From Nostoc sp. LEGE 06077 (lineage in GTDB: Bacteria; Cyanobacteriota; Cyanobacteriia; Cyanobacteriales; Nostocaceae): a stretch of 64,000 nucleotides of DNA. The notes under the pieces are model-generated. The model did not search any database. It was not told the DNA's origin and saw only the letters and a list, made by a program, of their open reading frames with translations. Positions 52,431-61,011 of the stretch are shown here, piece after piece (positions within the stretch are counted from its first letter, which is position 1; each line of letters begins with the position of its first letter). The stretch covers positions 1 to 64,000 of the forward strand of contig NZ_JADEWI010000030.1 in the NCBI RefSeq assembly GCF_015207705.1, read 5' to 3'. Made by a program: the position numbers and the translations under genes.

Positions 52431-53363
52431 TTATTGGGGGCGATCGCCAAAACAGCGCACCATCCAATCTAAAATGGCTTGGTTAACTTGATCTGGACAC
52501 TCATCATGAGGACAATGCCCGACATTCTCTAGGTTGAGTAGTTCTAATTTTTCGTTGTATTGGGCAAATCGAGTAGCCAATATAGGCGGCACAAATCGGT
52601 CTTTTTGTCCCCAAATTAACAGTATGGGAATTGTTAATTTGGGCAATACAGCTTTGACACTAGGACTAAAATTCACACCGATCGCCGCTTTAAATAAGGC
52701 ACTAAAAGCCCGCGCCGAGCCTCGGTCTTGGGGAGGGCCAGCCAAAATTTCTATCAGTTCATCGGTAATAGCTTCAGGATTTGCATAAGCCAAACTCGCC
52801 CAGCGCCTTAAGACGCTGGGTTGACGCACAAACTTAAACACTGGCTGCAATACCAACGGGGAAGCCACAATATTTTTGATAGTTTTGACAATTGGTCGCA
52901 AGGGAGCAGGTATCGCTTCTTGTTCTAATGATGGGTCAGGCAAACTCATCATCACAATACCTTGCACCATATCAGGATGAGCCGCCGCCGCCGCTAAGGA
53001 AATCAATGACCCATTAGAATTGCCAATTAATACAGCGGGTTGGCGAATAAATGCTCGCCAGAATTCGTACACCTGCTCCACCCATAGTTCAATGCTGTAA
53101 TTTGCTGGGGCTTTTTCGGAAGCGCCAAAACCCAGCATATCTAGGGCATAAACTGTATGATATTCACCCAAAACTTCTAAGTTATGCCGCCAATGCCCAA
53201 TAGAAGCACCAAACCCGTGGAGCAAAATTAAGGGCGTTGAGTTATGATAATTTGCACTAGGGCGGATGTAGGTATAACGAGTCTGCCAGCCGCGCCAAAC
53301 CCAGTCCCTTTGATTGCCAACTCGTTGCTGCCAGTGTAACGTTGTGGTCAAGCTTACCTCCAA
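52431..53363 (-). CDS. Alpha/beta hydrolase
   Basis: 310 residues. Oxyanion region 'LILLHGFGASIGHWRHNL', nucleophile elbow 'AVLIGNSNGSLISLAAAAA' (Ser in GNSNG), acid in 'PILLIWGQKDRFVPP' and His in 'LENVGHCPHDECPDQVN'. The GNSNG elbow replaces the more usual GxSxG with Asn on both sides, as in several cyanobacterial and plastid pheophytinase-like or haloalkane-dehalogenase-like members. Pheophytin or chlorophyll-related esters are conceivable substrates but there is no direct support. Cytosolic. Confidence 0.85.
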   Translation of the reverse strand: MEVSLTTTLHWQQRVGNQRDWVWRGWQTRYTYIRPSANYHNSTPLILLHGFGASIGHWRHNLEVLGEYHTVYALDMLGFGASEKAPANYSIELWVEQVYEFWRAFIRQPAVLIGNSNGSLISLAAAAAHPDMVQGIVMMSLPDPSLEQEAIPAPLRPIVKTIKNIVASPLVLQPVFKFVRQPSVLRRWASLAYANPEAITDELIEILAGPPQDRGSARAFSALFKAAIGVNFSPSVKAVLPKLTIPILLIWGQKDRFVPPILATRFAQYNEKLELLNLENVGHCPHDECPDQVNQAILDWMVRCFGDRPQ

Positions 53364-53782
53364 TGCCCAAGGATTTGCATAATATATTCCAATATAAAAG
53401 CTGCAACTAAAGTCTGAAGTCTAAACTTTTCCACCTAAACTTTCTGGACAATGATTTTGTGGAACTCAAGCTTTAGGTTTTCTTTACCCATTACCTGTCT
53501 GGGCAAATCAGGTCAGAAATCACAGCTAATTCCTATAGCAAAGAATTGTTACAATGCGTAATGCTGCGCCTGGTTGTGTAATGTAAATTAACTATTGCAA
53601 AGAAATTCTCTTCATTATGAGTAAAATGACAAATACTAGCTATTGGTAACTAAGGTCTAGATTAGTTACTCTAGAATCAGATACTCATAACATTAAGTCC
53701 TCAGTTATTTAAGTATTGTGCTTCTGAGGCATCCTAAGCAAAATCAAACTATATTCTAAAAAGAGAGTTGCCACAAATCATA
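53364..53782. other. infC upstream region, no gene seen
   Basis: 419 bases. CCTCAG (53699-53704) and CTGAGG (53724-53729) make a short hairpin 54 bases before the infC start. No SD-like sequence stronger than AGAGAG is seen next to infC. A regulated leader is possible but not demonstrable. Confidence 0.45.
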
Positions 53783-54316
53783 ATGCCTGTGATTGAAAAA
53801 AAGAGAACTCGCGATCTGCCCCAAATTAACGAACGCATCCGCTTCCCGAAAATTAGAGTCATTGACACTGATGGCTCCCAACTAGGGATTATTACCCCTC
53901 AGGAAGCACTGCAACTAGCAGAAGAAAAAGAGCTAGATTTGGTGCTGCTGAGTGATAAGGCTGACCCGCCAGTTTGCCGAATTATGGACTACGGGAAATA
54001 CAAATTTGAACAGGAGAAGAAGGCGCGGGAAGCCCGGAAAAAGCAGCATACGGCTGATGTCAAAGAAGTCAAGATGCGCTACAAAATCGAAGAACACGAC
54101 TATAACGTGCGTGTGAAACAAGCAGAGCGCTTCTTGAAAGACGGTGATAAAGTCAAAGCTACTGTCATGTTTCGGGGTCGAGAAATTCAACACAGTGACT
54201 TAGCAGAACATTTGCTCAAGCGCATGGCGACAGATCTTGAACCCTTTGGAGAAGTGCAACAGGCACCGAAAAAAGAGGGGAGAAATATGATGATGCTGAT
54301 TTCGCCCAAAAAGTAA
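53783..54316 (+). CDS. infC: Translation initiation factor IF-3
   Basis: 177 residues from the ATG at 53783, '[20 protein letters not shown]', as in related cyanobacterial IF-3; a TTG at 53768 opens the frame but is rejected because homologues begin at this Met. N-domain '[20 protein letters not shown]' and C-domain '[20 protein letters not shown]' with '[19 protein letters not shown]' are all present. IF-3 blocks subunit joining and checks the start codon-anticodon pair on the 30S subunit. rpmI and rplT, its usual partners elsewhere, are not adjacent. Confidence 0.97.
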   Translation: MPVIEKKRTRDLPQINERIRFPKIRVIDTDGSQLGIITPQEALQLAEEKELDLVLLSDKADPPVCRIMDYGKYKFEQEKKAREARKKQHTADVKEVKMRYKIEEHDYNVRVKQAERFLKDGDKVKATVMFRGREIQHSDLAEHLLKRMATDLEPFGEVQQAPKKEGRNMMMLISPKK

Positions 54317-54402
54317 GCTTTAACTTTTCTCAACACAACGCATAGTTCACAGCTAGAAATAGCACAGCGGCCATAAATCGCAGAAGTTTATCAAAAACTG
54401 AT

Positions 54403-54449
54403 AGTCCTGAGAGCTGAGTGGGAAACATAATACTCAGTTGCTCAGGACT
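54403..54449 (+). terminator. Hairpin downstream of infC
   Basis: AGTCCTGAG (54403-54411) pairs with CTCAGGACT (54441-54449), with inner CTGAGT/ACTCAG arms. T-rich sequence follows. Composed of the CTCAGCA/CTGAGTG repeat family. Confidence 0.55.
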
Positions 54450-54519
54450 CTTGCTTTTTAAGTGCTGAGTGCTATTTTTGCTCAAACTGTTGCAGGGTGA
54501 TATCAGAAAGTTAAACTGC

Positions 54520-57500
54520 ATGGAACTGAAAAATTACTCGTTGGTTGTCAATAAAGGTGTTCTCTCACGATTGCTACAGTGGGTAAATCTGCGACCAGAG
54601 GAAGGTGAACGTACTTGGATTATGTTTGCCTTTTATACAACTGTATCTATCGGGTTGCGATGGGCAGAAGATAGTACAGTAGCACTGTTTTTAGATCAAT
54701 ATGGGGCTGGCCCGTTGCCTTGGATGTACATTGCTAGTGCTGTAACAGGTGCAGGGCTGGTTTTTGTGTATTCTTGGCTGCAAAAGATTTTTCCTTTGCG
54801 TTGGGTAGTGGTGGCGATCGCACCTTGTATGGTTGTGCCACTCATATTCTTGGTATTATTGCGTGAGGGATTACATCTTTCCTACATAGCAGTGATTTTG
54901 GTATTTATCCTCCGACTGTGGGTAGATGGACTCTATGTAGTTAACGACCTTAACACTTCAATTATTGCCAATCAAATATTTAACATCCGGGAAATTAAAC
55001 GCACATACCCATTAGTTAGCAGTGGATTATTAGTAGCGGATGTGATCAGCGGTTTTAGTTTGCCGTGGATTTTGCAATTTGTCAAACTTGAGAAAGTCAT
55101 CCTGATTGCTTGTGTATTGATTGTTTTAGGGTCAGCAATCTTAGCTTATTTAAGCAATAAATATCGCGCGGCCTTTCCTGATGCACCACAAAGACAAATT
55201 CCCCATGAACAGGCTTCTCGATATCGGCGGATTCAAGCGCCACTGCGTCGTTATACATGGCAGTTATTTGCGTTTGTTGGGCTTTTACAAGTTATTGGAT
55301 TATTAGTCGATTTTCAATATCTCCGCGAACTAAAATCTAATTTAGGCGATCGCGACCTTGCTAGTTTTTTAGGTATATTTGGCGGGATTGTCGGGCTGTG
55401 TGAGTTAGCAACTCAATGGTTTGTTTCCAGTCGGCTCATTGAACGAATTGGGGTGTTTTTCACCGCCGCGCTGTTACCCATTAGTGTTGGTTTTGTTGTC
55501 CCAGCGGCGATCGCTTTATTAAATTTATTCCCCGCTTTGCATTCTTATGGCATTTTTTGGGGATTAGTCGGGTTAAAATTTTGTGATGAATTGCTGCGCT
55601 ACACCTTTGTTGTTAGTAGTGGGCCAGTGCTTTATCAACCCATTCCCGAACGGCTCCGCAGCCACATGCAAGCATTATCTGGCGGAACAGCCGAAGCGAT
55701 CGCGACAGGCGGGTCTGGATTACTGATTTTGGCGACTTTGTTTGTTTGTAACCGAATTGTTCCCACAGCATTACAAGAATGGGTCTTTGTGGGCGAAACC
55801 GTATTGGCGGCTGCTACCTGTTTAAGAGTTGTTTGGGTACTGCGATCGCGTTATGTTGACTTGTTAGTTTTGAGTGCGGAACGGGGAGAATTAAGTGCTT
55901 CTACCGTCGGCTTGCGTGTCTTTAAACAGGGGGTAGTCAAAGCTTTAGGGGAAAAAGGCAGTACCGCCGATAAACACTCTTGTATTGAACTTTTAGCCCA
56001 AATTGATTCGCATGGAGCCGCCGAAGTTTTAGCCCCGTTGTTGCTGAAGTTACCACCAGAATTACAGCGCCAAAGTTTGGAAGTCATGTTTATGGGCGGC
56101 GCAAATCCTGCTTATATCTCAGATGTGCGCCGATTAATTGAACAACCCCCAGAAAAAATTGATCCAGAAGTATTAGCTTTAGCATTACGCTACGTTTGGC
56201 TGGCTGAAGAAAATCCTAATTTGAGTCAATTAGAAGAATATTTGCAAGCACGACACCATTCTTTAATTCGCGCCACCGCCGCCGCTTTGATTTTGCGTCA
56301 GGGAACGCCAATACAAAAAGTAGCAGCTACCAAAACTCTGCAAAGGATGTTGACTCATCAACAAGAACGAGAACGCATTAATGGAGTTAAAGCTTTAAGA
56401 GAAACCGTATACCTCCAAGCACTGCGAATTCATATCCCAAATTTGTTGCAAGATGAATCTTTGCGTGTACGTTGCGCTGTCTTGGAAATGATTGCAGCAA
56501 CTCGTTTAGAAGATTATTATTCAGCCTTGATTGCTGCACTTTACTATAAATCAACCCGCAGCACGGCGATGCGTGCCTTAGCCAAACTGGAGAATGAAGC
56601 TCTTGATATGCTGTTGCAGTTGGCTACCAATACTTATAAGCCAGAAATAGTACGGATGTATGCGTGGCGGACTATTGCCCAAATTCCTACCCTGGAAGCG
56701 ATTGAAGCTCTCTGGCTACACTTAGAAAAATCTTGGGGTGCGACTAGATATCAAATTCTGCGTAGTTTACTCAAAGTGCAGAAACAACCAGAAACCAGCA
56801 ATCGAGTAGATCGCTTTCATCAAACTAGGGTAGAAAGTTTAATTGAGCAAGAATTAAAGTTTTTAGGCGAAATTTACGCAGCTTATATTGACTTGCAAAA
56901 ACCACCAACTCTAGACAATCATTCTTCATCCCAAAGAGCAGTGGTTGTCTGCGAATTGTTGCAACGATCTCTGCTAGAACTAGAAATAGATGGACGAGAA
57001 CGGTTACTTTTGCTATTGAAGCTGCTGTATTCACCCGAAAAAATGCAAGCAGCCGCCTTTAACTTGCGATCGCCCTCTGGAACAAACATCGCCAGGGGTT
57101 TAGAAATTTTAGAGCATACAGTCACTCTGCCTGTAAAATCTCTGTTGTTGAATATTTTAGACAAGCGATCGCACCAAGAAAAACTGCATTATTTAGTCGA
57201 AGCTGAATTAGTCGAATATCAACCAAAGCCAGTCAGTGAAAGATTAAAGAGAATGCTGAGTTTAGATAATTTCCTGTCTGATTGGTGTTTAGCCTGCTGT
57301 TTTCATCTGGCGCAAATTAGCCGTATCCGCCTAACTAGTCACGAAATTTTACTAGCTTTACGTCATCCTACAGGCTTTGTGCGAGAAGCTGCGATCGCCT
57401 ATTTAAATGCAGTTTCTCATCGGGTGCTTTTAGAACTCCTGCCAAAATTACAACAAGATACACATCCATTAGTAGCCACCCAAGTCAAAGAATTAATGAG

Positions 57501-57561
57501 AAAATACGCGCCTCGCCGTCCCTCGGCTAGTAACAAGGATGCGACTGTAATGAGAAATTGA
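54520..57561 (+). CDS. ATP/ADP-translocase-like (MFS-fold) transporter fused to HEAT repeats
   Basis: 1013 residues from the ATG at 54520; 17 earlier in-frame codons start from a TTG and are not homologous-looking. Residues about 30-440 form 10-12 membrane helices with the pattern of NTT-type carriers ('ERTWIMFAFYTTVSIGLRWA', 'LFLDQYGAGPLPWMYIASAV', 'LKFCDELLRYTFVVSSGPVL', 'YQPIPERLRSHMQALSGGTA'). Residues about 460-1000 are a soluble alpha-solenoid of HEAT-like repeats ('VRCAVLEMIAATRLEDYYSA', 'TGFVREAAIAYLNAVSH'). Such fusions are typical of filamentous cyanobacteria. The solute is unknown. Confidence 0.78.
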   Translation: MELKNYSLVVNKGVLSRLLQWVNLRPEEGERTWIMFAFYTTVSIGLRWAEDSTVALFLDQYGAGPLPWMYIASAVTGAGLVFVYSWLQKIFPLRWVVVAIAPCMVVPLIFLVLLREGLHLSYIAVILVFILRLWVDGLYVVNDLNTSIIANQIFNIREIKRTYPLVSSGLLVADVISGFSLPWILQFVKLEKVILIACVLIVLGSAILAYLSNKYRAAFPDAPQRQIPHEQASRYRRIQAPLRRYTWQLFAFVGLLQVIGLLVDFQYLRELKSNLGDRDLASFLGIFGGIVGLCELATQWFVSSRLIERIGVFFTAALLPISVGFVVPAAIALLNLFPALHSYGIFWGLVGLKFCDELLRYTFVVSSGPVLYQPIPERLRSHMQALSGGTAEAIATGGSGLLILATLFVCNRIVPTALQEWVFVGETVLAAATCLRVVWVLRSRYVDLLVLSAERGELSASTVGLRVFKQGVVKALGEKGSTADKHSCIELLAQIDSHGAAEVLAPLLLKLPPELQRQSLEVMFMGGANPAYISDVRRLIEQPPEKIDPEVLALALRYVWLAEENPNLSQLEEYLQARHHSLIRATAAALILRQGTPIQKVAATKTLQRMLTHQQERERINGVKALRETVYLQALRIHIPNLLQDESLRVRCAVLEMIAATRLEDYYSALIAALYYKSTRSTAMRALAKLENEALDMLLQLATNTYKPEIVRMYAWRTIAQIPTLEAIEALWLHLEKSWGATRYQILRSLLKVQKQPETSNRVDRFHQTRVESLIEQELKFLGEIYAAYIDLQKPPTLDNHSSSQRAVVVCELLQRSLLELEIDGRERLLLLLKLLYSPEKMQAAAFNLRSPSGTNIARGLEILEHTVTLPVKSLLLNILDKRSHQEKLHYLVEAELVEYQPKPVSERLKRMLSLDNFLSDWCLACCFHLAQISRIRLTSHEILLALRHPTGFVREAAIAYLNAVSHRVLLELLPKLQQDTHPLVATQVKELMRKYAPRRPSASNKDATVMRN

Positions 57562-57761
57562 GCAATTTCCGTAACAATATGATTAGCCTGGGTGGTGCGC
57601 CAAGCCCAGCACATATATTTGACTTTATCATCGCTACTGCTAGATTTTGCCGCAGGATAAACACTGGCTAACCCACCAAATGCCTGACAATCTGCGGATC
57701 TATCGCTGCGAGTTTTTATTGATAGAATCGCTATGGTGATATTTAAATCTATCTCAGCCTG

Positions 57762-60341
57762 ATGAAAAGCGATCGCACACACAACCCACAAACTTCTTTT
57801 CAACGTCCTGAACTACTTGCGCCAGCAGGTAACTGGGAATGTGCTAAAGCTGCCGTCGAAAATGGGGCTGATGCGATTTATTTTGGGTTGGATAGATTTA
57901 ACGCCAGAATGCGGGCGCAAAATTTTACAGAAGCAGATTTACCACAATTGATGGAGTTTTTACACCTGCGGGGTGTAAAGGGCTATGTTACTGTAAATAC
58001 CCTCGTTTTTCCGCAAGAATTAGCCGCAGCCCAGCAATATCTCCGCACCATTATTGCGGCTGGCGTAGATGCGGTGATTGTGCAAGATGTCGGGATTTGT
58101 CGTCTGATTCGTCACCTCTCGCCAGATTTTCCTATCCACGCTTCCACGCAGATGACTATCACCAGCGCGGCTGGGGTAGAATTTGCTAAATCTCTCGGTT
58201 GTCAGTTGGTGGTTTTGGCGCGGGAATGTTCTATTCAAGAAATTCAGAAAATTCAACAAGCCACAACTTTACCATTAGAAGTTTTTGTTCACGGCGCTTT
58301 GTGTGTCGCCTATTCTGGTCAGTGTTTGACGAGTGAAGCTTTAGGTGGACGTTCGGCAAACCGGGGTGAATGCGCCCAAGCTTGTCGGATGCCTTATGAT
58401 TTAATCGTTGATGGTGAAATTGTTGATTTGCAGGAACGCAAATATTTACTCAGTCCCCAAGATTTAGCAGGGTTAGAAGTATTACCCGATTTGGTGAAGG
58501 CTGGGGTAACTAGTTTGAAGATTGAAGGGCGGTTGAAAGCACCGGAATATGTTGCTAATGTCACCCGTGTTTATCGAGAAGCTTTAAATAAAGTGATGGC
58601 GGAGTTGGAAAGACCTAACCCCCTAACCCCCTGCCCTACGAGGGAAGGGGGAAATAAGACTCCCCTCTCCGCAGCGGAGAGGGTTTGGGGGAGAGGTCAA
58701 GAACAATACAACTTAGAAATGGCGTTTTCTCGCGGACTTTACACTGGCTGGTTTAATGGAATTAATAATCAAGAATTAGTTCATGCGCGGTTTGGGAAGA
58801 AACGCGGGGTTTATTTGGGTGAAGTTACCCGCATTCGGAACGAACAGGTGACAATTAGCTTAGAAGCACCAGTCAAACCAGGAGACGGAATTGTGTTTGA
58901 CTGCGGTCATCCAGAGGGTAAGGAAGAAGGCGGTCGAATTTATACAGTCACACCAAAAGGTCAGGAAGTAGTACTCACTTTTGGCAAAGATAACCTCAAC
59001 TTCCGGCGGGTGCATATCGGTGATAAAGTTTGGAAAACCAGTGACCCAGAACTAGATAAACAACTGCGTCAGAGTTTTGCTGGTGAGAACCCCCAATTTC
59101 AGCGTCCGATATCGTTGGAAATTCATGGTGAAGTTGGGGAATTATTGAGTGCGATCGCCCGTGATGAACTGGGTAACATTGTCCAAGTAGAATCTGCGAT
59201 CGCACTTGCTGAGGCGCACACTAAACCTTTAGATACAGACCGTTTACAAGAACAGTTCGGTCGTTTGGGTAACACTCCCTTTTGTTTAGGAACTTTAATC
59301 AATCATCTCAAAGGTGCTGTAATGGTTCCCGTGAGTGAGTTAAACCGAATGCGGCGAAAAATTGTCACCCAGTTAGAAGCTTTACGCAGTCAACCCAAAC
59401 GCTGGGAATTACGTTCTAATATTTCCTTGCAAGACTTACTTCCTGCGGTATCTCCTCCATCTCCCACACCTCCCGCACTCATTGTTCTAGTACGCAACCT
59501 CAAGCAACTCCAAGCCGCCCTAAATACTGGTGTGGAAATTCTCTACTGTGAATTTGAAGACCCCCGCACTTACCGCCAAGCCGTACAACTAGTAGGGGCG
59601 AACGGCCGTTCGCCCCTCCCTCAGATATGGGTTGCACCTCCTCGCATTACCAAACCTGGAGAAAACTGGATTTTACAGCAAGTTCGGGCGGCAAATGCTG
59701 ATGGGTATTTAGTACGGAATTATGATCAGTTACAATTTTTTGGTGCAGATAAATGTGTCGCTGATTTCTCTCTTAACGTTGCAAATGCGTTAACCGCAGA
59801 TTACTTTCAGCAGCACTTTGGTTTAGAAAGACTCACCGCATCCTACGATTTAAATATTGCTCAATTAGAAGATTTGCTTACCAGTTGTCCACCCCAATGG
59901 TTTGAAGTGACAATTCATCAGCATATCCCCATGTTTCACATGGAACATTGTGTGTTTTGCGCTTTTCTTTCAGAGGGTATAGATTACACCAACTGTGGCA
60001 GACCTTGTGAGAAACATGAAGTCAAATTACGTGACCGTGTTGGTAGTGAACACGTCCTGCAAGCTGATGCAGGTTGTCGTAATACTGTATTTAATGGCAC
60101 AGCCCAAACCGGAGCCGAATACGTACAGCGTCTCATAGAACTAGGGTTACGCCATTTCCGCATTGAATTTGTCAATGAAACACCAGAACAGGTGACAAAA
60201 ACTATACAGCATTACCGTCAGCTACTCCAAGGTGAAATTTCTGGTTCGCAACTTTGGCGAGAGTTGAAGTTACAGAACCAGTTAGGTGTCACTCGCGGCC
60301 CCTTGGGGGTATCTAATGTTGGTAACGGAAGAAAGTTGTAA
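57762..60341 (+). CDS. U32 peptidase-family protein (RlhA/TrhP-like hydroxylation factor)
   Basis: 859 residues. N-terminal U32 barrel: 'RPELLAPAGNWECAKAAVEN', 'LEVFVHGALCVAYSGQCLTS' (the PrtC/U32 signature) and Cys residues in 'GECAQACRMPYDL'. A C-terminal half with 'MEHCVFCAFLSEGIDYTNCG' and 'CEKHEVKLRDRVGSEH' repeats Cys motifs and ends near 'FRIEFVNETPEQVTK'. U32 proteins of E. coli act in tRNA or 23S rRNA hydroxylation (TrhP, RlhA) with iron-sulfur help; whether this one is a peptidase or an RNA hydroxylation factor is open. Two in-frame repeat insertions are seen, at residues about 283-312 and 610-619. Confidence 0.85.
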   Translation: MKSDRTHNPQTSFQRPELLAPAGNWECAKAAVENGADAIYFGLDRFNARMRAQNFTEADLPQLMEFLHLRGVKGYVTVNTLVFPQELAAAQQYLRTIIAAGVDAVIVQDVGICRLIRHLSPDFPIHASTQMTITSAAGVEFAKSLGCQLVVLARECSIQEIQKIQQATTLPLEVFVHGALCVAYSGQCLTSEALGGRSANRGECAQACRMPYDLIVDGEIVDLQERKYLLSPQDLAGLEVLPDLVKAGVTSLKIEGRLKAPEYVANVTRVYREALNKVMAELERPNPLTPCPTREGGNKTPLSAAERVWGRGQEQYNLEMAFSRGLYTGWFNGINNQELVHARFGKKRGVYLGEVTRIRNEQVTISLEAPVKPGDGIVFDCGHPEGKEEGGRIYTVTPKGQEVVLTFGKDNLNFRRVHIGDKVWKTSDPELDKQLRQSFAGENPQFQRPISLEIHGEVGELLSAIARDELGNIVQVESAIALAEAHTKPLDTDRLQEQFGRLGNTPFCLGTLINHLKGAVMVPVSELNRMRRKIVTQLEALRSQPKRWELRSNISLQDLLPAVSPPSPTPPALIVLVRNLKQLQAALNTGVEILYCEFEDPRTYRQAVQLVGANGRSPLPQIWVAPPRITKPGENWILQQVRAANADGYLVRNYDQLQFFGADKCVADFSLNVANALTADYFQQHFGLERLTASYDLNIAQLEDLLTSCPPQWFEVTIHQHIPMFHMEHCVFCAFLSEGIDYTNCGRPCEKHEVKLRDRVGSEHVLQADAGCRNTVFNGTAQTGAEYVQRLIELGLRHFRIEFVNETPEQVTKTIQHYRQLLQGEISGSQLWRELKLQNQLGVTRGPLGVSNVGNGRKL
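58611..58698 (+). repeat. In-frame 88-bp repeat element inside the U32 gene
   Basis: The stretch begins AGACCTAACCCCCTAACC and ends TTTGGGGGAGAGGTC, with GACCT/AGGTC at its borders and two inner palindromic arms (CCCTACGAGGG and CTCTCCGCAGCGGAGAG). It matches the look of the dispersed 'CCCCTAACCCCCTCCCC' repeats of Nostoc genomes. It is translated as a Pro/Arg/Gly-rich insert, 'RPNPLTPCPTREGGNKTPLS' and following, without breaking the frame. Confidence 0.75.
59594..59617 (+). repeat. 24-bp perfect palindrome in frame inside the U32 gene
   Basis: AGGGGCGAACGG is followed directly by its reverse complement CCGTTCGCCCCT. It encodes 'GANGRSPL' at about residues 612-619. The same core, GGGGCGAACGGCCGTTCGCCCC, is a palindrome I know as dispersed in cyanobacterial chromosomes (given in two halves above). 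Confidence 0.75.
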
Positions 60342-60399
60342 TGCTGACTTTCAATGGACGAGAGTGGGAATTAAAATGCCCACCCTAATCAGCACTTTG

Positions 60400-60831
60400 C
60401 TATAGCTTTTTTGATAAAAAATACCGCTGATGACCAACAGGAAAATCTTCTAGAACACCAAAAATTTGATATCCGAGATGTTGATAAAAGCCCAAGGCTT
60501 GAAAACTGAAGGTATCTAGGTATACGTGTCCACAGCCGCGTTGTTTAGCTGTTTTTTCCGCTTCTAGCATCATTTTGCTGCCATATCCTTGGCCTCGCAA
60601 TTTCTCAGATACCCAGAGATGCGAAATATACAGCCATTCCCAATTTGTTTGACCAACTAAACCAGCAACAATGGTACTATCAATATCCCGCACCCAAATA
60701 GCTAGAGGATCGTTTACATCTGGTTGTGTTTGACTATTGTTGTATTCCACCAGATGGCTGATGACAGTACGAATATCTTTTGCATTGGGTTGATCATCTA
60801 CTGTAATTTTTAGATTTGTCATCTTAGTCAT
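60400..60831 (-). CDS. GNAT family N-acetyltransferase
   Basis: 143 residues from the ATG at 60831. The acetyl-CoA binding motif is 'LWVSEKLRGQGYGSKMMLEA' (R/Q-x-x-G-x-G/A), followed by 'GHVYLDTFSFQALGFYQHLG' and a C-terminal 'DFPVGHQRYFLSKKL'. This ending, with a Tyr-Gln-Leu/His stretch, resembles GNATs annotated as aminoglycoside or small-molecule acetyltransferases, but the substrate is undetermined. A GTG at 60837 and an ATG at 60822 are alternative starts; no ribosome site discriminates. Confidence 0.85.
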   Translation of the reverse strand: MTKMTNLKITVDDQPNAKDIRTVISHLVEYNNSQTQPDVNDPLAIWVRDIDSTIVAGLVGQTNWEWLYISHLWVSEKLRGQGYGSKMMLEAEKTAKQRGCGHVYLDTFSFQALGFYQHLGYQIFGVLEDFPVGHQRYFLSKKL

Positions 60832-61011
60832 TTGCACTAAATGGCGCTAAAATAACACGGAATCGCACGGCCACAACGTTGTCTTTCCGATCATAAAATA
60901 GGAGCGAAGCCTCTGTAAATCCTTCAACTATCTCAAGGTAGAGGTTTTGTAGCGGATTTGACATTATATCCAGATTAGGCTTGTAGCATCTATAACGCTA
61001 GTAAGATTTTT

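Noticed and set aside
57417-57803. 128-residue minus-strand ORF between the HEAT transporter and U32 genes
   Set aside because: Overlaps the 3' end of one conserved gene and the 5' end of another; no recognisable motif; composition not gene-like.
60982-60997. NtcA-like site upstream of agrE (TGTAGCATCTATAACG)
   Set aside because: Matches GTA-N8 but ends AAC instead of TAC, and its distance to the start codon (about 15 bases) leaves no room for a class II promoter.
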